Source: Paracoccus sp. (in: a-proteobacteria) (GTDB lineage Bacteria; Pseudomonadota; Alphaproteobacteria; Rhodobacterales; Rhodobacteraceae). From it: a stretch of DNA of 64,000 nt. The position numbers were made by a program, and so were the translations under genes. Below are positions 1-7,422 of this stretch, one piece after another. Each line of letters starts with the position of its first letter. The stretch's first letter is position 1. The stretch spans positions 1-64,000 of the forward strand of contig NZ_JAUNTJ010000017.1 of the NCBI RefSeq assembly GCF_030538755.1, written 5' to 3'. The notes under the pieces were generated by a model that was not told the origin of the DNA, did no database searches, and saw nothing but the letters and a program-made list of their open reading frames with translations.

Positions 1-1361
1 CCAACGTGCTGGAAAAGGAACGGCGCGGCGAATATCTGGGCAAGACCATTCAGGTTATTCCGCATGTAACGAATGAAATCAAAGACTTCCTTGCCGTGGG
101 CGAAGATGAGGTCGATTTCATGCTGTGCGAGATCGGCGGCACCGTCGGCGATATCGAGGGCCTGCCGTTTTTCGAGGCGATCCGCCAGTTCGCGCAGGAT
201 CGCCCGCGCGGGCAGTGCATCTTTATGCACCTGACCCTGCTGCCCTATCTGGCCGCGTCCGGGGAACTGAAAACCAAGCCGACGCAGCACAGTGTCAAGG
301 AATTGCGCACCATCGGCCTGTTCCCCGATGTGCTGGTCTGCCGCAGCGAACAGCCGATTCCCGAAAAGGAACGCGCCAAGATCGCGCTGTTCTGCAATGT
401 GCGTCCTGATGCCGTGATCCCGGCCTATGACCTGTCCTCGATCTACGAGGCGCCCTTGGCCTATCACCGTGCCGGGCTGGATCAGGCGGTGCTGGACGCA
501 TTCGGCATCAGCCCCGCGCCTCGCCCCGATCTGACCCGATGGGAAGACGTGATGGACCGCCTGACCAATGCCGAAGGCGAGGTGCGCATCGCCGTAGTTG
601 GCAAATATACCCAGCTTGAGGATGCGTATAAATCCATCTCCGAGGCGATGACGCATGGCGGCATGGCCAACCGGGTGCGGGTGCGTGCCGAATGGGTCGC
701 GGCCGAGGATATCGAGGCGGAAAACGGCGCGCATCTGCTGGATGGCTATCACGGCATCATCGTGCCCGGCGGCTTTGGCGAGCGGGGCACCGAAGGCATG
801 ATCGAGGCGGCGCGATACGCCCGCGAAAAGAAGGTGCCCTATCTGGGCATCTGTCTGGGAATGCAGATGGCCGTGATCGAGGCGGCGCGCAATCTGGCCG
901 GGATGCCCGACGCCGGGTCCGAGGAATTCGACCACGAGGCGGGCAAGACCCGGTTCACGCCGGTGGTTTACCACCTGAAAGAATGGGTGCAGGGCAATTA
1001 CACCGTGCAGCGCAAGGTTGGCGATGACAAGGGCGGCACCATGCGCCTTGGGGCCTACAGCGCCGTGCTGACGCCGGGTTCGCGGATCAGTCAGGTTTAT
1101 GGTGGCGCGGTTGAAATCGAAGACCGCCACCGCCACCGCTATGAAGTGGACGCGACCTATCGCGATCAGCTTGAATCGGCGGGGCTGGTGTTTTCGGGCA
1201 TGTCGCCCGATGGCAAGCTGCCCGAAGTGATCGAATACCCCGATCACCCGTGGTTCATCGGCGTGCAGTCGCACCCGGAACTGAAATCCAAGCCCTTTGA
1301 CCCGGCACCGCTGTTTGCCGATTTCATCCGCGCCGCCAAGGAAGGCGCGCGGCTGGTGTAA
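1..1361 (+). CDS. pyrG: CTP synthase (5'-truncated by window edge)
   Basis: CTP synthase makes CTP from UTP, ATP and glutamine in pyrimidine biosynthesis. The reading frame is open to the left edge, so the N-terminal part (roughly the first 95-100 residues of a ~545-residue enzyme, including the ATP P-loop) lies outside. What remains is the rest of the synthetase domain ([20 protein letters not shown] near the start) and a complete class I glutamine amidotransferase domain, with the nucleophile motif GICLGMQ (Cys codon at 852-854) and the C-terminal HPEL His/Glu pair near 1270-1280. The stop is TAA at 1359-1361. The next gene starts 10 bases downstream on the same strand and may be cotranscribed. 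Confidence 0.97.
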   Translation, partial: NVLEKERRGEYLGKTIQVIPHVTNEIKDFLAVGEDEVDFMLCEIGGTVGDIEGLPFFEAIRQFAQDRPRGQCIFMHLTLLPYLAASGELKTKPTQHSVKELRTIGLFPDVLVCRSEQPIPEKERAKIALFCNVRPDAVIPAYDLSSIYEAPLAYHRAGLDQAVLDAFGISPAPRPDLTRWEDVMDRLTNAEGEVRIAVVGKYTQLEDAYKSISEAMTHGGMANRVRVRAEWVAAEDIEAENGAHLLDGYHGIIVPGGFGERGTEGMIEAARYAREKKVPYLGICLGMQMAVIEAARNLAGMPDAGSEEFDHEAGKTRFTPVVYHLKEWVQGNYTVQRKVGDDKGGTMRLGAYSAVLTPGSRISQVYGGAVEIEDRHRHRYEVDATYRDQLESAGLVFSGMSPDGKLPEVIEYPDHPWFIGVQSHPELKSKPFDPAPLFADFIRAAKEGARLV

Positions 1362-1371
1362 GGGGGCTGTG

Positions 1372-2349
1372 ATGGTGCAGTTCACCCGCAGGGCGGTTCT
1401 GTCGCCGCAGGGTCAGCCCTATCAGATGGCCGGGGCGCGGTCGTTCAGGCTGGCCCCAGAGGCCGAGGTGGTCGAAACCGCCTTGGGCGAGTATCACTCG
1501 TTGCATCATATTGATCTGGACCGGGCGCGGGTGTGTTGGGTGGATGCGGGCCGCAAGATTTCGGATCGCGAAGGCGCGTTCTTTTATCAGGAACAGCGCC
1601 GTCATGCGCAGGCGGTGCTGTTCGCGCCGTTCGATGATGCGGTGCAACTGGATGCGCCGCTGACCCGGCGGCCGGTGCTGTTCTTTTCCATCGGGCGCTG
1701 CGGCTCGACCCTGATTTCCAAGATCGCGCATACCTGCGGCCTGACCACCTGGTCCGAACCCGACAGCTTTACCAACCTGACCCGCGCCCGTGATCTGCGC
1801 CTCAGCCAGCCGCAGACGGTGGCGCGGCTGACGCATCTGGCGCTGTCCGATCTGGACCGGCTAAGCGAGGGCACCGCATTTGGCATCAAGTTCCGCGCCG
1901 AGGTGACGGGCAGCATGGCCAGCATCATCGACGCCGCCGAAGATGCGGTCAGCTTTTTCGTGGTGCGCGACGCGGTGGAATGGGCGCGATCCAGCCGCAG
2001 GGTGTTCGGGGTGACGGCGGATCAGTCGGTGCGGCGGCTGGCGCGGATGGTGAATGTGGTGCGCCGGGTGTCTGGCTCTGGCCGGAGGATCCGGCTGCTG
2101 GATTACCGCCAGATGGTGACGCAGCCCGAGACGGTGGCGGCGATGATCTGCGACGCGGCGGGATTGCCTTATCCCGATCCCGCGCGCCTGCAACAGACCA
2201 TGCAGACGGATTCGCAGCAGGGCACCAGCATCAATCGCGAGGCCAAACGCTTTGACCTGCCGCCCGACTTTGACGACAGCTTTCGCGCCGCCTGGGTGGC
2301 CGCCGCGCCCAATCTGGACCCGCATGACAGCGCCCGCTGGCTAAGCTGA
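1372..2349 (+). CDS. P-loop sulfotransferase-like protein
   Basis: A 325-residue soluble protein with a nucleotide-binding loop at residues 107-116 (IGRCGSTLIS), the PAPS-binding P-loop pattern of the sulfotransferase superfamily. A later segment (FFVVRDAVEWARSSRRVF) resembles the second PAPS-contacting region, with a conserved Arg and Ser. Such proteins move a sulfuryl group from PAPS to a small molecule or glycan, but many bacterial members have no known substrate. I chose the ATG at 1372 because an upstream start would overlap pyrG. The phosphotransferase-like gene 117 bases downstream may form a functional pair with it. The fold call is fairly sure; the reaction is inference. Confidence 0.72.
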   Translation: MVQFTRRAVLSPQGQPYQMAGARSFRLAPEAEVVETALGEYHSLHHIDLDRARVCWVDAGRKISDREGAFFYQEQRRHAQAVLFAPFDDAVQLDAPLTRRPVLFFSIGRCGSTLISKIAHTCGLTTWSEPDSFTNLTRARDLRLSQPQTVARLTHLALSDLDRLSEGTAFGIKFRAEVTGSMASIIDAAEDAVSFFVVRDAVEWARSSRRVFGVTADQSVRRLARMVNVVRRVSGSGRRIRLLDYRQMVTQPETVAAMICDAAGLPYPDPARLQQTMQTDSQQGTSINREAKRFDLPPDFDDSFRAAWVAAAPNLDPHDSARWLS

Positions 2350-2466
2350 CGATCTGGCCGGTGGGGGAGGATGCCCCCCCGACAGCGGTTCGGAAAACGT
2401 CCCGATCTGCGGGAATAGACCTGTATCTGACACGTTTATCCCATCGGGGCGGCCAGTGGGGGGAAA

Positions 2467-3381
2467 GTGGATCACGAGAACGGACAGCTTGTCGCCCGCA
2501 TGGATCGCGCCCTGGCCGACCGTTTTGGGCCGGGGTGGCATCTGCGCCGGGTCTATCACCGCATCCGCCCCGCCGGGGTGCAGCAGGTCTATCAGGCGAC
2601 ATCCGCGCAGGGGCAACGGCTGGCGATCAAGATCTGCGCCACGCCAGAAACCACACGGGCGCAGTTCGACGCTTTGGTTCTCATGGCGCGGGCACAGCCC
2701 GACAGTGTGACCCCTCGATTTATCGCGGCGGACGATGGGTTCTTTGCAATGGACTGGATCGAGGCGCCGACGCTGAAGGACCGGCTGGGCGATGCTGAAC
2801 GGCTGAAGCTGCTGCATGGTGCGGGCCGTTGGTTGCGGCGGCTGCACGCGGCCACGCGCGCGCTGCGCCCCCGGACCGATGCCGGGCCAAGGGGCGATCT
2901 GCTGTATCCGGGGCAGGGTGCCGAATACAATGCCGTCCTTCGCGAGCTGACGCAGCGGCAGCGGCGGCTGCGCATGAAATTCGCCTGGATTTCATTGCTG
3001 CACGGGGATTTTCATCCGGGGAACCTGTTCGTGGATGCGGGCAGGATCGTCTGCTTTGATCCGCCGCAGATCCGCTATGGCCCGCGCCATGTGGATTTGG
3101 CCCGTTTTCTGGTGCTGCTGAGGGTGTATCGCCAGCACGCGCAGGCTCTGGGCAGGGCATGGCCCGACAGCTACCGTCAGGATGAAGCTGCCTTTTTGGG
3201 GGGGTATGGCGCGTTGTATCTGCCTCTCTCGGGGCGGCTGCGGTTCATGGTTGATCTGGCCACCGCCCGGCTGTGGCACCATCTGGCGCGCCAACCCCGG
3301 TTAACCGCGCTGGAGCAGGCCGAACTGGCCATGCTGCATCGCCAGATGGCCCGGCGTGGGCTGCTGCCGGAACCCGGCTGA
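2467..3381 (+). CDS. APH/choline-kinase-like phosphotransferase
   Basis: A 304-residue protein of the protein-kinase-like aminoglycoside phosphotransferase superfamily. Visible motifs are the ATP-anchoring AIK (Lys55), the catalytic loop HGDFHPGN (residues 179-186) and a following FDP (Asp198) that corresponds to the metal-binding DFG/DxD position. These enzymes phosphorylate small hydroxyl substrates or, in some branches, lipid A sugars; nothing here fixes the substrate. The start is taken as GTG at 2467 because a purine-rich GGGGGGAAA stretch lies directly upstream; ATG at 2500 is an alternative. Confidence 0.7.
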   Translation: MDHENGQLVARMDRALADRFGPGWHLRRVYHRIRPAGVQQVYQATSAQGQRLAIKICATPETTRAQFDALVLMARAQPDSVTPRFIAADDGFFAMDWIEAPTLKDRLGDAERLKLLHGAGRWLRRLHAATRALRPRTDAGPRGDLLYPGQGAEYNAVLRELTQRQRRLRMKFAWISLLHGDFHPGNLFVDAGRIVCFDPPQIRYGPRHVDLARFLVLLRVYRQHAQALGRAWPDSYRQDEAAFLGGYGALYLPLSGRLRFMVDLATARLWHHLARQPRLTALEQAELAMLHRQMARRGLLPEPG

Positions 3382-3477
3382 CCGATCCGGCGTGGGCCGA
3401 TCTGCCCCCTACACTTTCGCCCGGCAAAAAGGCAGACTGCGCCCGAACCGTGGCCGCCAACCGTGACGGAGCCTGTG

Positions 3478-3939
3478 ATGCGCCTTGCCCTGATCTTGTC
3501 CCTGCTGCTGGCCGCGCCTGCCATGGCGGATGCGCCGCTGTTCATTCTGGACCGCACGCAGATGGCCTTTGACCTTGGCCCCGGTCATCCGGCGAACAGC
3601 CCGGCGCGGGCGTCGAATTCGCCGAATGCGGCGTGGAATTCGGCCGCCAATTCGGCCAACAGCGCGGCGGCCTATGAAAACCGGCCTGACAATCCGGCGA
3701 ACCAGAACCGGCTGATCTTTACTGCCGATGGCAATGTGCTGGGCTATTACGCCGTGAATGCGGGCGGGGTGCTGAACCTGTTCGATCTGCGCGGGCAGCG
3801 GATCGCCTATCGCCCGGCGCGCGGCACCCGCAGCCTGTTCACCACTGGCGGGGAATGGTGCGGCACGGTTGACGGCACCATGGGCGGCGGCTTTGCCCTT
3901 GGCGTGACGCGGCAATGCGCGGCGCGGTTCGGGCGGTAA
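3478..3939 (+). CDS. secreted protein with Asn/Ala/Ser-rich segment
   Basis: A 153-residue protein of unknown function. It starts with a clear Sec signal peptide (MRLALILSLLLAAPAMADA), so it is probably periplasmic or exported. Residues about 38-75 form a low-complexity region rich in Asn, Ala and Ser, built from irregular NSA/NSP-like units, followed by a compact domain with several Gly and Trp residues and two cysteines (GGEWCGTVDG and TRQCAARF) that could form a disulfide. The ATG at 3478 is preferred over an in-frame upstream codon because the signal peptide begins exactly there. It lies 63 bases upstream of the ppk2 gene. Confidence 0.6.
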   Translation: MRLALILSLLLAAPAMADAPLFILDRTQMAFDLGPGHPANSPARASNSPNAAWNSAANSANSAAAYENRPDNPANQNRLIFTADGNVLGYYAVNAGGVLNLFDLRGQRIAYRPARGTRSLFTTGGEWCGTVDGTMGGGFALGVTRQCAARFGR

Positions 3940-4001
3940 CGCAGCCCTTGTGAAACTGTCACAATGCCGGTCTATGACGAGTAAAATTTTCGGAGGACGG
4001 A

Positions 4002-4907
4002 ATGACCGACGCACCCAGAGACTGGCTTGACGCCGAGCTTCAGGACACGCTGGACGAGGATTACGAGATCGAGCTTGAGGATGCCGTTCTGTCGGCGGAA
4101 ATCAAGAAGATCTATCGGGATACGCATCCCGATGAACTGGATCGCAAGGTTTATTTCAACGAGCTGCTGCGCCTTCAGTCCGAGCTTATCAAATTGCAGG
4201 ACTGGGTGGCCCATCACAAGGAAAAGGTCGTCGTCATTTTCGAGGGCCGCGATTCCGCAGGCAAGGGCGGCGCGATCAAGCGTATCACCCAGCGTCTGAA
4301 CCCGCGCGTGTGCCGGGTCGTCGCGCTGCCCGCCCCTTCGGACCGCGAGAAAAGCCAGTGGTATTTTCAGCGCTATGTGCCGCATCTGCCGGCGGGTGGG
4401 GAAATCGTGCTGTTCGACCGCAGTTGGTATAACCGCGCCGGGGTCGAACGGGTGATGGGCTTTGCCGACGAAGATCAGGTGCAGCAGTTCTTTGACGACG
4501 TGCCGGAATTCGAACGGATGCTGGTGCGTTCAGGGATTCGGGTGGTGAAATACTGGTTCTCGATCACGGATGAGGAACAGCAGATGCGGTTTTTGATCCG
4601 CATCCACGATCCGCTGAAACAATGGAAACTGTCGCCGATGGACCTGCAATCCCGCGTCCGCTGGGAAGCCTATACCAAGGCGAAAGAGGAGATGCTGGAA
4701 CGCACCAATATTCCCGAAGCGCCTTGGTATGTCGTGCCCGGCAATGACAAGAAACGCGCCCGGCTGAATGTGATGAACCATCTGCTGAGCCTGATCCCCT
4801 ATACCGAGGTTCCGCACGAAGAGGTGCATTTGCCCGACCGCGTGTTCAACGTCGATTACGAACGCGAGATTCTGCCGCCGGAACTGTATGTGCCCCAAAA
4901 GTATTAA
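4002..4907 (+). CDS. ppk2: polyphosphate kinase 2 (PPK2)
   Basis: A cytosolic 301-residue kinase that transfers phosphate between polyphosphate and nucleotides. It has the P-loop EGRDSAGKGG (residues 81-90), the lid region PSDREKSQWYFQRYVPHLP and the Walker B segment IVLFDRSWYNRAG (from about residue 135). Length and single-domain architecture fit short PPK2 proteins, which often favour making NTPs or NDPs from polyP, but the direction and nucleotide preference cannot be read here. A good ribosome site, GGAGG, sits 8 bases before the ATG. Confidence 0.93.
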   Translation: MTDAPRDWLDAELQDTLDEDYEIELEDAVLSAEIKKIYRDTHPDELDRKVYFNELLRLQSELIKLQDWVAHHKEKVVVIFEGRDSAGKGGAIKRITQRLNPRVCRVVALPAPSDREKSQWYFQRYVPHLPAGGEIVLFDRSWYNRAGVERVMGFADEDQVQQFFDDVPEFERMLVRSGIRVVKYWFSITDEEQQMRFLIRIHDPLKQWKLSPMDLQSRVRWEAYTKAKEEMLERTNIPEAPWYVVPGNDKKRARLNVMNHLLSLIPYTEVPHEEVHLPDRVFNVDYEREILPPELYVPQKY

Positions 4908-4941
4908 TGCCTCCGGCGGGGATATTTACGGACCAAAGATG
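4908..4941 (+). repeat. intergenic repeat, family A, overlapping a start codon
   Basis: This stretch fills the gap between the ppk2 stop codon and the next gene. It combines GCCTCCGGCGGGG with GATATTTACGGACCAAAGATG. Its core differs from the copies at 38.2 and 45.75 kb by a single base, and its GC-rich half is identical to the copy at 28.3 kb in reverse orientation. The last three bases are the ATG of the following phzF-like gene, so the repeat provides that gene's initiation context. Confidence 0.75.
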
Positions 4942-5808
4942 CTGGATTTCGTGATCTGTGACGTGTTCACGGATCGGCCGTTTTCCGGCAATCCTTTGGC
5001 CATCGTCATGGATGCGGACGGGTTGAGCGCGGCGCAGATGCAGATCATCGCGCGGCAGTTCAATCTGTCCGAGACGATCTTTGTCATCGCTCCGCGCGAT
5101 CCGGCGCATACCGCGCGGGTGCGGATTTTCTTTCCGACCGCCGAGATTCCTTTTGCCGGTCATCCGACCATCGGCTGCGCCTTGCATCTGGCGGGTGGTG
5201 CCGACGGGCGGATCGTGCTGGAGGAGGAGGCGGGGCTGGTGCCTGTCACCATCCGCGACGGCGTGGCGGAATTTGTTGCGCCGCGCTTGCCTGTGGCGCA
5301 TGGGGCTGTGCCCGATGCCGGGTTGATCGCGGCGGCGCTGGATCTGTCGTCCGGCGATCTGGGCTTTGACCGTCACAGGGTCGGGTGTTGGCAGGGTGGC
5401 CCGGCCTTTCTGTTCGTGCCGGTGGCGGATGGTGCTGCGTTGGTGCGTGCCCGCCCGGTCGAGCCGTATTGGTCACGCTTGATGGCGGCGGCTGATGTGG
5501 ACAGTGCCTATCTTTACACCCCGGATGGGGGCGGGTTCCGTGCCCGGATGTTTTCGCCAACCGCCGGGATTCCCGAAGATCCGGCCACCGGGTCTGCTTC
5601 GGCCCTTTTGGCGGCGCAGTTTCTGGCGGCGGGCGATCTGGCGCAGGGCGAAACCCGCATCGCGCTGCGGCAAGGGGTCGAGATGGGGCGGCCGTCCGAG
5701 ATTGGCTTGACCGTGGTGGTTTCCGGTGCTTGGCTGGCCGAAATTCGTGTCGCGGGCCGTGCCGTGTCGATGGCGCAGGGCCGTATCCGTATACCGGAGG
5801 TGGGATGA
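4939..5808 (+). CDS. PhzF family epimerase/isomerase
   Basis: A 289-residue member of the PhzF fold, related to phenazine biosynthesis isomerase and diaminopimelate epimerase. It keeps the N-terminal SGNPLAIV motif (residues 16-23), the catalytic Glu45 in NLSETIFV, the FPTAEIPFAGHPTIG motif and the C-terminal EDPATGSA motif. There is no phenazine cluster nearby, so the substrate is unknown. The start at 4939 aligns with the family N-terminus; the codon lies in an intergenic repeat and has no strong Shine-Dalgarno sequence. Its stop overlaps the next start (ATGA), suggesting translational coupling. Confidence 0.88.
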   Translation: MLDFVICDVFTDRPFSGNPLAIVMDADGLSAAQMQIIARQFNLSETIFVIAPRDPAHTARVRIFFPTAEIPFAGHPTIGCALHLAGGADGRIVLEEEAGLVPVTIRDGVAEFVAPRLPVAHGAVPDAGLIAAALDLSSGDLGFDRHRVGCWQGGPAFLFVPVADGAALVRARPVEPYWSRLMAAADVDSAYLYTPDGGGFRARMFSPTAGIPEDPATGSASALLAAQFLAAGDLAQGETRIALRQGVEMGRPSEIGLTVVVSGAWLAEIRVAGRAVSMAQGRIRIPEVG

Positions 5809-6098
5809 CCAAAGCCTATTGGGTCGGGTTGGTGACGGTCGATGATCCGGCTGCCTATGATGCCTATCGTCAGGCTAATGCCGCTGCGTTCGAAAAATAC
5901 GGCGCGCGGTTTCTGGTGCGTGGCGGGGCGGCCGAGGTGGTCGAGGGCAATGTTCGTCCGCGTGTGGTGGTGATCGAGTTTCCCGATCTTCAGACGGCGC
6001 GCGATTGCTGGCACAGCCCGGAATATCAGGCGGCGCGGGCGCTGCGTCTGCCGGTCAGCGATGCCGATCTGGTGATCGTCGAGGGCTGGGGCGGGTGA
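5805..6098 (+). CDS. DUF1330 family protein
   Basis: A 97-residue protein with the typical DUF1330 pattern: an N-terminal strand (AYWVGLVTVDD), YDAYRQAN, a central GGAAEVVEG and FPDLQTARDCWHSPEYQAAR, which belongs to the dimeric alpha/beta-barrel ferredoxin-like fold. No biochemical function is established for the family. It overlaps the upstream phzF-like gene by four bases (ATGA) and has a GGAGG just upstream, so the two are probably made together. Confidence 0.85.
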   Translation: MTKAYWVGLVTVDDPAAYDAYRQANAAAFEKYGARFLVRGGAAEVVEGNVRPRVVVIEFPDLQTARDCWHSPEYQAARALRLPVSDADLVIVEGWGG

Positions 6099-6143
6099 CA
6101 ATCTGGCCCTTGCCGTCACGTGGTGTCGGTTTATATCGGGTGG

Positions 6144-6605
6144 ATGTTTCGCAATCTGCTGTCGCGCCTGTTTTCTGATGAGCCGCTTTCGCAACCGCTG
6201 GCATCCGAGGATGCCGAGGTTGCGGTGGCTGCGCTGTTGGTTCGTGTGGCGCGGGCCGACGATCATTACACCACGACCGAGCGCGACAGGATCGACCGCG
6301 TGCTGGCCCGGCGCAGGGGGCTGAGTGGTGACGAAGCCACCGCCCGCCGTCTTGCCGCCGAAATGATCGAGGCCGAGGCCCCCGACACCGTGCGCTTTAC
6401 CCGGCAGGTCAAGGAGCGCATCGCGCTGGACGATCGCATCGGCGTCATCGCCGCCATGTGGGAGGTTGCCTATGCCGACAATCGCCGCAGCGCCGAGGAA
6501 GAAAGCCTGATCCGTCTGGTCGCCGGTCTGCTGGGGGTGACGGATCGGGAATCGGCGGTTGCGCGGCAGCAGGTGCTGGCGCAGATGGGGTTGCCCGAGG
6601 GTTGA
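6144..6605 (+). CDS. TerB-like protein
   Basis: A 153-residue, mainly helical acidic protein matching the TerB-like (tellurite resistance B) fold. Two characteristic repeats are visible: LVRVARADDHYTTTERDRID and MWEVAYADNRRSAEEESLI, each with the acidic loop thought to bind metal. Stand-alone TerB proteins are common in proteobacteria and are not evidence for tellurite resistance. I chose the ATG at 6144; a GTG at 6120 is in frame but has no better ribosome site. Confidence 0.82.
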   Translation: MFRNLLSRLFSDEPLSQPLASEDAEVAVAALLVRVARADDHYTTTERDRIDRVLARRRGLSGDEATARRLAAEMIEAEAPDTVRFTRQVKERIALDDRIGVIAAMWEVAYADNRRSAEEESLIRLVAGLLGVTDRESAVARQQVLAQMGLPEG

Positions 6606-6656
6606 GCCGCTGGTTGGTTGTGGTGCGGTTGGTCGGGCGATCAGCCTTTCGTTTTT

Positions 6657-6680
6657 GCGTATTTATGACAAACAGGAAGC
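6657..6680 (+). repeat. intergenic repeat, family B
   Basis: GCGTATTTATGACAAACAGG followed by AAGC. It matches copies at 13587-13610 and 31625-31648 (both reversed) with changes confined to about four central positions. It lies between two convergent genes. Confidence 0.55.
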
Positions 6681-6717
6681 CATGGGCGCGTCCGGGGTGG
6701 CCGGATGTGGCGGCGCG

Positions 6718-7422
6718 TTAATCCAGTTCGGCCAGAAAGATATATCCGGCGCCATAGATGGTTTTGATAAGGCGCGGGTTTTTCGGGTCTTCGCCCAGCT
6801 TGGCCCGCAGCCGCGAGATACGCACATCCATCGCCCGGTCAAAGCTGTCGCCTGCCGTGCCGCCCAGTGATTCCAGCATTTGTGCGCGGGTAATCAGGCG
6901 GCGCGGGCTGTCGAGGAACAGGCGCAGCAGTTCGGCTTCGGCATGGCTGATCGGGGATTCGCTGCCGTCTGGGGCGGTCAGCATGTAGCGGTCGAAATCG
7001 GCGGTCCATCCGGCGAAGTGCTGGATCTGGCCGCTGCGGCCTGCGGTGGTCTGGGCCGGGCGGCGCAGGCGGGCGCGGATGCGGGCCACGACCTCGGCGG
7101 TTTCGAACGGTTTGATGATGTAGTCATCGGCGCCCAGTTCCAGCCCCGTTACCCGGTCCTGCACCTGTGCGCGGCCCGAGATGATGATGATCGCCGCCCC
7201 CGATTCCGCCGCCAGCCGGTGAACCAGCGCCAGCCCGTCGCGGTCGGGCAGGCCAAGGTCGATCAGGCAGGCGTCGGGGGTGATGCGGCGCAGCGCGGCC
7301 TCGAATTCGGTGGCGCGGGCAAAGGCGGCGGTGCGGAACCCGGCATCTTCCAGCGCATTGGCCAGCAGGCGGCGGATTTCCGGTTCGTCGTCCAGAATGG
7401 CGATCAGCGGGACATCAGACAT
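6718..7422 (-). CDS. OmpR-family response regulator
   Basis: A 234-residue two-component regulator. The receiver domain (residues 1-118) has the acidic pair Asp11/Asp12, phospho-acceptor Asp55 (CLIDLGLPD) and the conserved Lys in IIKPF. The C-terminal winged helix (about 130-230) has the OmpR-type pattern AEAELLRLFLDSPRRLITR and DVRISRLRAKLGEDPKNPRLIKTIYGAGY. It overlaps the hybrid kinase gene by eight bases and is translated after it, so the two almost certainly form one signalling pair. Targets are not shown, but the acyl-CoA synthetase/ABC operon divergent from the kinase gene is the obvious candidate. Confidence 0.93.
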   Translation of the reverse strand: MSDVPLIAILDDEPEIRRLLANALEDAGFRTAAFARATEFEAALRRITPDACLIDLGLPDRDGLALVHRLAAESGAAIIIISGRAQVQDRVTGLELGADDYIIKPFETAEVVARIRARLRRPAQTTAGRSGQIQHFAGWTADFDRYMLTAPDGSESPISHAEAELLRLFLDSPRRLITRAQMLESLGGTAGDSFDRAMDVRISRLRAKLGEDPKNPRLIKTIYGAGYIFLAELD

